In this document: in pieces, positions 55,501 to 61,626 of the stretch
How positions within the stretch are numbered: the first letter of the stretch is position 1
Layout of the letters: each line of letters starts with the position of its first letter
Assembly: GCA_963746265.1 (NCBI GenBank)
Contig: CAVVAM010000014.1
Location: forward strand, 434,001 to 498,000
Reading direction: 5' to 3'
DNA length: 64,000 nucleotides
Source of the DNA: Ilumatobacter sp963746265
Lineage (GTDB): Bacteria; Actinomycetota; Acidimicrobiia; Acidimicrobiales; Ilumatobacteraceae
Notes under the pieces: model-generated
The model's input: the letters and a program-made list of their open reading frames with translations, nothing else
Databases searched by the model: none
Told to the model about the DNA's origin: nothing
Position numbers and translations under genes: made by a program

Positions 55501-58406
55501 ACGACGGCGCGCTCCCACCGCCGCCGATCGACTCCGATCTCGCGGTCACGGTGACGCCCGAGACCCCTGTCTCGGGTTGGGTCACCGAGTCGCCCGTCGT
55601 CGAGGCGACGTCGTCGGCAGCGGTGCTCGAGGTGAGCGTCGACGGCGGCCCGTGGCAGCCGTATGTCGGTCCCGTCACGGTGAGCGGGGACGGCCCGCAC
55701 ACGGTGGCTTTCCGCGACTCGCTCGGCGGCGCCGATGCGGTCACGTTCGACCTGGACGGCACCGCGCCGACGATCGTCGCGTCCACCGTTCCCGGTGCCG
55801 GGCCCACCGGCTGGTGGACGTTGCCGGTCACGGTGTCGTTCACCTGCGACGACGTGCTCTCCGGCGTGGTCGCCTGCCCCGACCCGGTCGTCGTCGACGT
55901 CGACGGTGCCGATCAGTTGGTGTCGGGCGAAGTGTTCGACGTCGCCGGCAACTCGGCGTCGGCGGGCGTCGAGATCGACCTCGACCAGACGGTTCCGGTC
56001 GTCTCGTCGCTGGCTGTCGATCCGGCGGCGGTACCGATCGGCGGCACGGTGCTCGTGTCGGCCGATGCGACCGATGCGACCTCGGGTGTGACCGCGGCCG
56101 AGGCCTTCGTCGGCGATGACCCGGGCGTCGGCTCCGGGGTCGCGATCAGCGTGACCGGTGCAGTGGTGTCGGGTTCGCTGACCGCTCCGGCGATGCCCGG
56201 TGTCTACCCGGTCGGGTTGCGGGTGCAGGACGCCGCCGGGCTGTGGAGCACGACGCGGGTCGGGTCACTGAGTGTGGAGGACGAGCCCGACCCGTCCGAC
56301 CTCACGGTCACGGTCGAACCCGCGGAGCCGGCTTCGGGCTGGTACACGGCTTCGCCGGTCGTCACCGCGACCTCGTCGGCCGCCCTGCTCGAGGTCAGCG
56401 TGGACGGCGGTTCGTGGGAGGAGTACACCGCACCCGTGACGACGACGGGCGACGGCCCGCACACCGTCGCGTTCCGCGACTCCGACGGCGGCGCCGACCT
56501 GGTGGCCTTCGACGTCGACGGCACACAACCCACCATCACCGCCACCGTCGAACCGGCCGCCGACCCGTCGGGTTGGTGGACCACGGCGGTGACCGTGACG
56601 TTCACCTGTGACGACACCACCTCCGGCATCACCACCTGCCCCGACCCCGTCGCCGTCGACACCGACGGCGCCGACCAAACCATCACCGGCGAAGCCACCG
56701 ACACCGCCGGCAACACCGCATCGGCAAGCGTCACGATCGACCTCGACACCACCGCACCCACCATCACCGGGCTCACCGTCGAACCGAATCCGACACTCGT
56801 CGACAGCACGGTGCTCGTGTCGGCCGACGTCACCGACACGACATCCGGGGTCACTGCCGCCGAGGTCTTCATCGGCGACGACCCCGGACTCGGCGCTGCC
56901 ACCCCGCTCACCACGGACACCGGCGTCGCGTCGGCCGATCTCACCGCACCGTCGACCGCTGGCGACTACACGGTCGGCGTGCGTGCCCGCGACACCGCTG
57001 GGAACTGGAGCATCACCGAGGCCACCATCCTCACCGTCACCGACCCCGTCAGCGACCTCACGGTCACGGTCGAACCCGCGGAGCCGGCTTCGGGCTGGTA
57101 CACGGCTTCGCCGGTCGTCACCGCGACCTCGTCGGCCGCCCTGCTCGAGGTCAGCGTGGACGGCGGTTCGTGGGAGGAGTACACCGCACCCGTGACGACG
57201 ACGGGCGACGGCCCGCACACCGTCGCGTTCCGCGACTCCGACGGCGGCGCCGACCTGGTGGCCTTCGACGTCGACGGCACACAACCCACCATCACCGCCA
57301 CCGTCGAACCGGCCGCCGACCCGTCGGGTTGGTGGACCACGGCGGTGACCGTGACGTTCACCTGTGACGACACCACCTCCGGCATCACCACCTGCCCCGA
57401 CCCCGTCGCCGTCGACACCGACGGCGCCGACCAAACCATCACCGGCGAAGCCATCGACACCGCCGGCAACACCGCATCGGCAAGCGTCACGATCGACCTC
57501 GACACCACCGCACCCACCATCACCGCCACCGTCGAACCGGCCGCCGACCCGTCGGGTTGGTGGACCACGGCGGTGACCGTGACGTTCACCTGTGACGACA
57601 CCACCTCCGGCATCACCACCTGCCCCGACCCCGTCGCCGTCGACACCGACGGCGCCGACCAAACCATCACCGGCGAAGCCACCGACACCGCCGGCAACAC
57701 CGCATCGGCAAGCGTCACGATCGACCTCGACACCACCGCACCCACCATCACCGGGCTCACCGTCGAACCGACCAGGGTCACCGTCGGCACCGACGTGGCG
57801 GTCACGGCCGACGGCAACGACCTCACCTCGGGGGTCGTCGCCGCCGAGGTCTTCGTCGGCGACGACCCCGGCATCGGCGCCGCAACCCCCGTGACGGTCG
57901 ATCCGGTGACCGGCGCAATCTCCGGTGATCTCGCAGCACCGTCGACCGCTGGCGACTACACGATCGGGCTGCGAGTACGCGACGCCGCCGGGTGGTGGAG
58001 CACGACGGCCACCACCACGCTGACCGTCACCGACGACAGCACCGGCGCCGATCCCGAGATCGTGTTCACCACCAACCCGTTCCGACTGCTCCCCACTCCG
58101 CTCGACGGGGCCACCGTGAGCCGCAGCGTCTACGTGTTCCTCGACCCGGACGGACTCGAGAGCATCGAATCGGTGACGTTCGAGCTCGACCCGGCGCGCG
58201 GGCGGACGATCACCAGAGTCGACAGGCGAGCCCCGTACGACCTGTTCTCGAGCCGCTGGTGGGACATCCCGATCCCGCTCGTGGTCACCAGGCGGTTCGT
58301 CGGGAAGAACGAGCTCACGGTCACCATCCGACTCAGCGACGGCTCGGTCATCACGGCCGACGCGACGTTCGTGGGCGAGAGATCGAGACCGTGGCGTTGG
58401 TCGTGA
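46524..58406 (+). CDS. giant secreted multidomain protein with C25 (gingipain-like) domain and Ig-like repeats
   Basis: 3960 residues from ATG 46524 (GGAGG 8 nt upstream). Order: signal peptide ending near AIAAVGD (about 45); four identical 179-residue beta-rich repeats (118-833) with NTGTIEV-type autotransporter-like strands; beta-helix-like region to about 1090; PKD/cadherin-like modules (PIADAGGPYSF, TDENTPVNIDVLANDDDP) to about 1680; six APNMRR hexapeptides (about 1688-1734); a DUF11-like segment; a caspase-clan C25-like domain (about 2290-2710) with VFGHFDH and RLVFSMGCHSG as likely His/Cys dyad; and Ig-like repeats with SGWWTTAVTVTFTCDD to the end. No C-terminal anchor or sorting motif is apparent. 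It is probably a surface or released adhesin-protease. Divergent from the cyclase gene. Confidence 0.8.
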   Translation: MSSSERGTIGPRTCGTTRTSRVLAMVVSVLATSATAFVVDPTPAIAAVGDCTISWVGGDGAWSDSANWSETGTGAERVPTSADDVCIDDGDINTSLVVTVPSSISVTSILNAETIEIGANRTVTIGQDGSVANAGTWRMLSGSEVRGVSSVPDERFVNTGTIEVTADTGNAFMSTYVVVDGPGTIQVVTGDFFVDIGTVAAGWVPDVAADASLNATFTQPIAGVFDMTGDGTVGWNGTVTAGGPVELSFEPGEWVTAVSQWNSTTTNTITNTGHLPITTTNTTIGTGFTNTGTLEVGANRTVTIGQDGSVANAGTWRMLSGSEVRGVSSVPDERFVNTGTIEVTADTGNAFMSTYVVVDGPGTIQVVTGDFFVDIGTVAAGWVPDVAADASLNATFTQPIAGVFDMTGDGTVGWNGTVTAGGPVELSFEPGEWVTAVSQWNSTTTNTITNTGHLPITTTNTTIGTGFTNTGTLEVGANRTVTIGQDGSVANAGTWRMLSGSEVRGVSSVPDERFVNTGTIEVTADTGNAFMSTYVVVDGPGTIQVVTGDFFVDIGTVAAGWVPDVAADASLNATFTQPIAGVFDMTGDGTVGWNGTVTAGGPVELSFEPGEWVTAVSQWNSTTTNTITNTGHLPITTTNTTIGTGFTNTGTLEVGANRTVTIGQDGSVANAGTWRMLSGSEVRGVSSVPDERFVNTGTIEVTADTGNAFMSTYVVVDGPGTIQVVTGDFFVDIGTVAAGWVPDVAADASLNATFTQPIAGVFDMTGDGTVGWNGTVTAGGPVELSFEPGEWVTAVSQWNSTTTNTITNTGHLPITTTNTTIGTGFTNTGTLRTESRILSVKAGETAVNSGTISLADGGGLRGAPGSGAVEAMQNDGVITTTDDAVDTNISYLDIAGSGTVRASSGRLFHEPSSRDSGTGYSELAAGNWEVTAILDLSFIVRTNRADIAVTDGGSLQSDLTQNEGSLTVTDGATVSLPRAFTNSGTLTLGPQATLTIDSGFTNTSAGTVSYEIADSSSADGTGELEVAGTATLDGELVVSVDPGYTPTAADAYPLMRYRTRAGTFTTETGTGGVLTTTYTPDQLVLGSGGLPPIADAGGPYSFGEGDPDTPLDSSGSVDGSEAITSWSWTPIAGLSDPTSAAPVFDPVDDLDVTTVGLTVCSAVGCDADSTTIEVFNETPVVTAVAPTATVVVNEPLDLDPIATYTDAGIADTHDYRIFWSDGTGDDPTWTPVSAGSISASHTFTTTGDYYATIYVRDDDGWQGFAFVDITVTSPNVAPVLNPDTATTDENTPVNIDVLANDDDPDGPDFRVTAIGFVDRGDAVLEPDGTITFTPDDRWNGVTTFDYFAADGINPEQSATVTVTVNGPNDPPSVTIFDRTLVEGTSGGIARSVADPDSETLSYSWEPAAAFDDPTSTSPLFDAIDDATSLVTLTVCDDQGACGSDTATVTVVNVAPDVTASVPNEVFVGDTVTVTATYDDPGLADTHTYEVDWGDGTSTPGPATAGALTETHVYATVATAAVTVCVTDDDGGTGCDGAPISVRRGPNNDPVAADDAGLARSGRSQPIDVLDNDTDADGDTLTITAFTQPDGSTGGIVSCELDVADALCTFTAPLQFTGDATFTYTVADGFGGTDDATVTVTVSENLPVTLIDGSVTPSATTVAPGASEVPIVNVPTERIKEFGFDVSNAPNMRRAPNMRRAPNMRRAPNMRRAPLTDIAPNMRRAPNMRRAPLSDLSVDVPGGWPALLAGTIYENTPIQSLTIGQVLDLLAGVPAPLPSGHPLLDLVWTDLTLDGSPLDAISPAALQLGATAVIDLVDVDGTPWCDQLTDLTGATCAGFGIGADTTLLELDLDLAVAAVLNDQPTLRRPPIFANGAALAAGSAPLLDAGMNELGLLVTRVGDVPASAGITAVPAVADIAIDDLEPARRPLVVDCTAGFDCAGATLGDAYAAGAVVTTARLADIAPAFGSLTVGDIVSGLPSDIEVNDVITGYLEKADFPWEDLDLITSGIQDFASVGATVGMAVAFEATTPDGTGRAARVRANLPAGWRYVPGSAALTPVGTIGDPTVAVSETGTVLTWNGIAVASGEPYELAFTARPGLRLGVGTVIVDVSTDDGIASLTPVAMTVAEPADAGDSPGTAQAVVGDTLYLGYIPAGDDVDLYSFAPSSGTEVGVRLSHLAGDGDLVLYGPPTDAAGSGPSPLPTRPDGPDSTPIIDGDGTDLDDGVPLLPGESVAAVSASPGDADEAAQARGVDLVQVSAYEGLRSSLPYIVRVREAVVDPVAACAAYTGTGGGAGTLPDLSSLPADVRTLILVNQERLGDAFGTAAAGYVTARLADLASATGVDGVVLPVEGDPAVAGAYDTWNANPCDTDAANGVVSAIVSLIASAHGVRPSIENVVLVGADDIIPMARLADTTRTGNEKTYADLFPDGDVYGASLSGEHMFSDDPYGDLDPIPWLNRRLYVPDLAVGRLIETPSDIIGQVDEYIANDGRLGASNAFVSGYDFMTDGARSVGDALTGSLTKATGGTAPTVTELINETWTSADLLSTLTASDPDAAAVFGHFDHLGGLAALGADDATDTFTAADLAAALPGGARLVFSMGCHSGLNISDTRTDGELSDDVAAALAARGAVYLATSGFGYGDEVSVGLHERLLTLFSSHLDGTMTIGAASVRAKQRYFGSQGLYGAYDEKALATTVLYGLPMWRVGLDQTPEPPPAEQQPTPVSGTLLSSAPFDFSPQFIERSGATGNWFEVVDEGATTFLPQVTPGRPLQPRFDADVTASDDASGELLPAHGALVTALDVFSTTPGFDVAISEAVLDSAAGGVEDTTNLAFPSRFASVTTFSDPSGPTNADGLNQRQQVVIVPGRFVSDSGAATADIGTQTLFGGVAGEILYSNSSDYTPPFVPIAAGVVSPGDSTARFAVEADDPSGIVRVVVLYEAGAGWQSVDLTFGDGRWQGTGPTGGGATSVRFIAQVVDGAGNVAVNGSKGYTNIGDDGALPPPPIDSDLAVTVTPETPVSGWVTESPVVEATSSAAVLEVSVDGGPWQPYVGPVTVSGDGPHTVAFRDSLGGADAVTFDLDGTAPTIVASTVPGAGPTGWWTLPVTVSFTCDDVLSGVVACPDPVVVDVDGADQLVSGEVFDVAGNSASAGVEIDLDQTVPVVSSLAVDPAAVPIGGTVLVSADATDATSGVTAAEAFVGDDPGVGSGVAISVTGAVVSGSLTAPAMPGVYPVGLRVQDAAGLWSTTRVGSLSVEDEPDPSDLTVTVEPAEPASGWYTASPVVTATSSAALLEVSVDGGSWEEYTAPVTTTGDGPHTVAFRDSDGGADLVAFDVDGTQPTITATVEPAADPSGWWTTAVTVTFTCDDTTSGITTCPDPVAVDTDGADQTITGEATDTAGNTASASVTIDLDTTAPTITGLTVEPNPTLVDSTVLVSADVTDTTSGVTAAEVFIGDDPGLGAATPLTTDTGVASADLTAPSTAGDYTVGVRARDTAGNWSITEATILTVTDPVSDLTVTVEPAEPASGWYTASPVVTATSSAALLEVSVDGGSWEEYTAPVTTTGDGPHTVAFRDSDGGADLVAFDVDGTQPTITATVEPAADPSGWWTTAVTVTFTCDDTTSGITTCPDPVAVDTDGADQTITGEAIDTAGNTASASVTIDLDTTAPTITATVEPAADPSGWWTTAVTVTFTCDDTTSGITTCPDPVAVDTDGADQTITGEATDTAGNTASASVTIDLDTTAPTITGLTVEPTRVTVGTDVAVTADGNDLTSGVVAAEVFVGDDPGIGAATPVTVDPVTGAISGDLAAPSTAGDYTIGLRVRDAAGWWSTTATTTLTVTDDSTGADPEIVFTTNPFRLLPTPLDGATVSRSVYVFLDPDGLESIESVTFELDPARGRTITRVDRRAPYDLFSSRWWDIPIPLVVTRRFVGKNELTVTIRLSDGSVITADATFVGERSRPWRWS
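46875..49010 (+). repeat. four 537-bp in-frame tandem repeats
   Basis: Copies begin at 46875, 47412, 47949 and 48486. They look almost identical at the DNA level. One visible synonymous difference (AAT versus AAC in TCAAYGCCACC) groups copies 1-2 against 3-4, so duplication was recent and probably occurred in pairs. Confidence 0.92.
51585..51728 (+). repeat. APNMRR hexapeptide repeats inside the giant protein
   Basis: Four APNMRR units, then APLTDI, two more APNMRR units, and APLSDL. The unit is 18 bp (GCCCCGAACATGCGCCGT with synonymous changes). It is basic and sits between beta-domain regions that are otherwise acidic. Confidence 0.85.
56301..57750 (+). repeat. duplicated Ig-like module blocks (756 bp, plus a 228-bp partial copy)
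   Basis: The block beginning CTCACGGTCACGGTCGAACC at 56301 recurs at 57057 (period 756 bp). The part starting ACCATCACCGCCACCGTCG appears at 56532, 57288 and again at 57516 (228 bp later). All copies stay in frame. Confidence 0.85.
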
Positions 58407-58414
58407 CTGCGGAG

Positions 58415-59056
58415 TCAGGCGTTCAGTCGATCGACGTCGGGGATCTCGATCCTGCCGCGGCGCAGTCGAGCACTCCCGTCGCTCACCAACGTCTGGAGTG
58501 CCCGGTTGGCGGTGGGGCGCGTGGTGCCCGCGAGTGAGGCGAGCTCCTCCTGGGTGATCGGGATCACCGCAGCGCCGTCGATCCTGAAGCCGGCCGCGAG
58601 CCGCCGCAACTGCTTGAGCACCCGTTCGTCGGCCGACATCGTGTGCGCATCCATCACCTGCTCGGAGAGTCGACGGACCTGTGCGGCGAGCAGGCTGACC
58701 ATCACGTTCGACACGCCCGGGTACCGGAGCTGGAGGTCGAGGAACGCATCACGGTGCAGCATCAGCGTCTCGACGGCACCGATCGCCACCACCGAGGCGG
58801 TGCGACGCGAATCGTGCGACAGGATGCTCTGCTCGCCGAACGAGTCGCCCGGCTCCATGATGTCGAGCGTGATCGTGTCACCACGCCGACTCACGATCCG
58901 CACCGCGACGTGCCCCTTGTCGAGCAGATGGAAGCTGTCGCCCGGGTCGCCCTGGTGGAACAGGCTGTCACCGTTGCGGTACCGCCGCCGCACCGCGGTT
59001 TGCAGCACGGCGCGCCGCTGGTCATCGTCGAGCGGTTCGAGGATCTCCCAGCGCAT
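58415..59056 (-). CDS. Crp/Fnr-family transcriptional regulator
   Basis: A 213-residue protein. The cyclic-nucleotide-binding beta-roll (1-115) has LFHQGDPGDSFHLLDKGHVA and the phosphate-cassette-like FGEQSILSHDSRRTASVVA, followed by the dimer helix (about 118-140). The winged HTH (about 150-213) has ITQEELASLAGTTRPTANRA. The E and R/T positions of the cassette are kept, so cAMP or a relative may bind. GATACT stands 6 nt before ATG 59056. It is divergent from a repeat-peptide gene, and a CRP-like palindrome lies in the gap. Confidence 0.85.
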   Translation of the reverse strand: MRWEILEPLDDDQRRAVLQTAVRRRYRNGDSLFHQGDPGDSFHLLDKGHVAVRIVSRRGDTITLDIMEPGDSFGEQSILSHDSRRTASVVAIGAVETLMLHRDAFLDLQLRYPGVSNVMVSLLAAQVRRLSEQVMDAHTMSADERVLKQLRRLAAGFRIDGAAVIPITQEELASLAGTTRPTANRALQTLVSDGSARLRRGRIEIPDVDRLNA

Positions 59057-59100
59057 CCCTCCAGTATCGCGAAGCGACGACGAGTCCGAAGCGATCGGGC

Positions 59101-59120
59101 TGTGTGCGCGGCGCCACACA
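59101..59120. promoter_or_regulatory. CRP-like operator TGTGTG-N8-CACACA
   Basis: Perfect 6-bp arms; the inner part TGTG-N8-CACA has exactly the spacing of the classical CRP site (TGTGA-N6-TCACA). It lies between the Crp-type regulator start (59056) and the repeat-peptide start (59219), centred 108.5 bp before the latter. Confidence 0.55.
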
Positions 59121-59165
59121 ACGGGGGTCGGCGCGCGGACGGTACGTGCCCGGCGATTTCGAGAC

Positions 59166-59171
59166 GATGGT
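59166..59171 (+). promoter_or_regulatory. candidate -10 (GATGGT) of the first DTEGH peptide gene
   Basis: ACGATGGTG is shared with the upstream region of the second DTEGH peptide gene (GATGGT at 61571-61576). In each case GATGGT starts 55.5 or 56.5 bp after the palindrome centre, a class-I activator spacing. Confidence 0.35.
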
Positions 59172-59218
59172 GTCAACAGCAACGACCGCATGCCGGTCAC
59201 GAGACATGGAGAGTTCCG

Positions 59219-59617
59219 ATGAACGACAACCAGCACCACACCGAAGACACCGACACCCCCGACTCCGAAGCCCACGGCTTCCGGGCTCACATCGGGCAGG
59301 CTGGCGAAGACGAGACGATCACCGACACCGAAGGTCACGCATACAAGTCCGGACGCCTCGACCCAGCCGCCGACGACGACACCATCACCGACACCGAAGC
59401 CCACATGCCGTTCCGCCGTCATGTCGACCCAGCCGGCGAACACGACACCATCACCGACACCGAAGCCCACATGCCCCGAGCACGCTTCGTCGACGAGGCG
59501 GGCGACGACGACACCATCACCGACACCGAAGCCCACGGCCGGCTCAAGGGCGTCGAACAAACCGACGAAGGCGACACGGTCACCGATGCCGAGGGGCATC
59601 GATTCAAGCGGGGATGA
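59219..59617 (+). CDS. repeat peptide 1 with DTEAH/DTEGH motifs
   Basis: A 132-residue hydrophilic protein from ATG 59219 (GGAGAG 7 nt upstream). After a short acidic start it has five units of about 22 residues: an acidic DDTITDTEAH block followed by a basic/hydrophobic variable block such as MPFRRHVDPAGE. An initial degenerate unit (DSEAH) precedes them. The Thr/Asp/Glu-His core is strictly repeated while the 12-residue spacer varies, as in multi-core precursor peptides. No signal peptide, Cys or known family is seen. Its neighbours are a Crp-type regulator and an MFS-cNMP protein. It might be a modified-peptide precursor or a metal-binding His-rich protein. Confidence 0.6.
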   Translation: MNDNQHHTEDTDTPDSEAHGFRAHIGQAGEDETITDTEGHAYKSGRLDPAADDDTITDTEAHMPFRRHVDPAGEHDTITDTEAHMPRARFVDEAGDDDTITDTEAHGRLKGVEQTDEGDTVTDAEGHRFKRG

Positions 59618-59686
59618 TCCGGTTGCCGATCGCGGGCGGCACGTCGGGTCTGCACACCGGCGGGAGACCCACCGACCTGGCGGTCC

Positions 59687-59718
59687 CGATGGGGCGGACA
59701 ACGGCGTCCGCCCCATCG
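59687..59718 (+). terminator. strong hairpin between repeat peptide 1 and the MFS gene
   Basis: A perfect 13-bp stem, CGATGGGGCGGAC (59687-59699) with GTCCGCCCCATCG (59706-59718), and a 6-nt loop. It lies 69 nt after the peptide stop and ends 22 nt before the MFS start, so it may act as a partial terminator letting the peptide be made in excess. Confidence 0.7.
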
Positions 59719-59740
59719 GCGCGCCACCAGAGGAGCCCTG

Positions 59741-61474
59741 ATGTCCGGCGGTGACTCCCACGGCGCGATCGCGTCCTTCCGGTCGGTCTGGAAGTACCCC
59801 CGCTGGCGGTGGCTGCTCGGTAGCAACCTCGTCTCTCTCGCCGGCGACTTCCTCTACTGGGTGGCGCTCGTCGTCCACCTCTCGGGCGGCGACGACGGAC
59901 CGACCTGGATCGCTGCGGCGCTGCTCGCTCGCTTCCTGCCCTACGTCGTACTCGGCCCGATCGGCGGCGCGGTCGCCGATCGCTTCGACCGACGCCGCAC
60001 CCTCGTCGCACTCGACCTCGTCCGGGCCGCGGTCTTCGTCGCCATGGCGGCCGTTGTGGCCACCGACGGGCCGCGCGTCGGCATCATCGCCCTGCTCGTC
60101 GTCGGCGCGATCGCCGGAAGCTTCTACAACCCGGCGATGATCGCCGGCACGCCCGTCGTCGTGCCGGAGAACGACATCGCCGCCGCGAACGCCGCCGACG
60201 AGGGTCTCGCCCAGCTCGCCTGGTTCGTGGGTCCGGCGCTCGGCGCCGTGCTCGTCACCGTGTTCGACCCGGCCGTCGTCCTGGTGATCGATGCGGCGAC
60301 GTTCGTCGTGTCCGCAACGATGGTGGCGCGCGCCGGGCCCCTCGGGGGTGGCAGGGCCGCCACGTCATCGGCCGACCCCGGAACGACAGCGGACGATGTC
60401 GATGATCGCCCCGGTGTCCTGGGCGATGTTCGTGACGGCGTGCGCACGCTCGTTCATGATCGAGGTCTGGTCGCTCTGACCACGCTCACCGTCGCCGTGC
60501 TGTTCGCATTCGGCGCCGAACAGGTCCTGTACGTCTTCGTCGCCACCGATCGGCTCGGCCTCGGCCCGGAAGGAATCGGCTATCTCATGGCCGCGATGGG
60601 CATCGGCGGGGTCGCCGCCGCGCCGCTCGCGGTCCGTGTCGGCAACTCGGCGCGACTCGGCTGGTGGCTCGCCCTCGCGTCGATCGCGGCTTGCGCACCG
60701 CTCGTCCTGATCAGCTTCGTCTCGAACCGACCGCTCGGCTACGCGCTCGCCTCGCTCGAAGGTGCCGGTGCGATCGTGTTCGAGGTCGGGGCGCTCACGC
60801 TGCTCCAGCGCGCCGTCGCCGAGTCGATGCTGGGTCGTGTGTACGCGGTGCAGGATTCGCTCGGCGCCCTGGGCCAGACGGTCGGCTCGATCGCCGCCCC
60901 GGCACTCGTCGTCACGATCGGACTCGAGTCGGCGCTGCGGACGACCGGCATCGCCGCGATCGGGATCATCGCGGTCTCGGCGCCGGGGCTCGTCGCGCTG
61001 GCGCGGGCGGTCGACGGTCGGCGTCGATCCCTCGCATCGACCGTCGAGCAGCTGACAGCGACCGCCGAACTCGGGCCGTTCGACGCTCCCGAACTCGAAC
61101 GGCTCGCACGCGCCGCGACGCCGTCGTCGGCGGCAGCGGGCACGACGATCCTCGCCGAGGGCGAGCCTGCCGACGACCTGTACGTGGTGCGGGCCGGAAC
61201 GCTCACGGTCTCACTGACCGACCCAGATGGTGAGCAGCCACCCGATCTCGGCCCCGGCGACGTGTTCGGCGAGATCGGCCTGCTGCGCGGCGGCGTGCGC
61301 ACCGCCACGGTGGTCGCCCGCGACGACGTCGAGATGCTCCGGATCGACGGGGCGGTCTTCGTCGACGTCGCGACGCCCCATGCCGCGGCGAGTACCCCAC
61401 TCCTCGGTGGCATGCGCACACGGCTCTCGCGTTCCCGAAGCCACGCCCGACGCCCGGAAACGGAGCCGGCGTGA
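59741..61474 (+). CDS. MFS transporter fused to a cyclic-nucleotide-binding domain
   Basis: A 577-residue protein. Residues 20-415 have 12 hydrophobic segments of the MFS (GPIGGAVADRFDRRRTLVAL is the loop 2-3 signature, of the enterobactin-exporter/MFS_3 type). Residues about 440-560 form a cNMP-binding domain: LAEGEPADDLYVVRAG and FGEIGLLRGGVRTATVVA with the canonical phosphate-binding cassette. Efflux controlled by cyclic nucleotide is a plausible reading. A GAGGAG site precedes ATG 59741. It is downstream of repeat peptide 1 across a hairpin. Confidence 0.82.
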   Translation: MSGGDSHGAIASFRSVWKYPRWRWLLGSNLVSLAGDFLYWVALVVHLSGGDDGPTWIAAALLARFLPYVVLGPIGGAVADRFDRRRTLVALDLVRAAVFVAMAAVVATDGPRVGIIALLVVGAIAGSFYNPAMIAGTPVVVPENDIAAANAADEGLAQLAWFVGPALGAVLVTVFDPAVVLVIDAATFVVSATMVARAGPLGGGRAATSSADPGTTADDVDDRPGVLGDVRDGVRTLVHDRGLVALTTLTVAVLFAFGAEQVLYVFVATDRLGLGPEGIGYLMAAMGIGGVAAAPLAVRVGNSARLGWWLALASIAACAPLVLISFVSNRPLGYALASLEGAGAIVFEVGALTLLQRAVAESMLGRVYAVQDSLGALGQTVGSIAAPALVVTIGLESALRTTGIAAIGIIAVSAPGLVALARAVDGRRRSLASTVEQLTATAELGPFDAPELERLARAATPSSAAAGTTILAEGEPADDLYVVRAGTLTVSLTDPDGEQPPDLGPGDVFGEIGLLRGGVRTATVVARDDVEMLRIDGAVFVDVATPHAAASTPLLGGMRTRLSRSRSHARRPETEPA

Positions 61475-61505
61475 TCATCGTGATCGTCGCGACCGGCCTG
61501 CGAGT

Positions 61506-61523
61506 TGTGTCAGGGCGGACACA
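61506..61523. promoter_or_regulatory. TGTGTC-N6-GACACA palindrome upstream of repeat peptide 2
   Basis: A perfect 6-bp inverted repeat centred 112.5 bp before ATG 61627 and 56.5 bp before the shared GATGGT element. Arms are similar to the site at 59101-59120, but the spacer is 2 bp shorter. Confidence 0.5.
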
Positions 61524-61570
61524 CATCGTTCGTGGCGGCGACAACGGACGTCACGCCCCTTGCGGCGCAC

Positions 61571-61576
61571 GATGGT
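61571..61576 (+). promoter_or_regulatory. candidate -10 (GATGGT) of the second DTEGH peptide gene
   Basis: The ACGATGGTG context is shared with the promoter region of peptide 1. Confidence 0.35.
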
Positions 61577-61626
61577 GACCAGCAAGATGAACCGGGGATG
61601 CACCCGGCCAGACGAGGAGCAGATCC

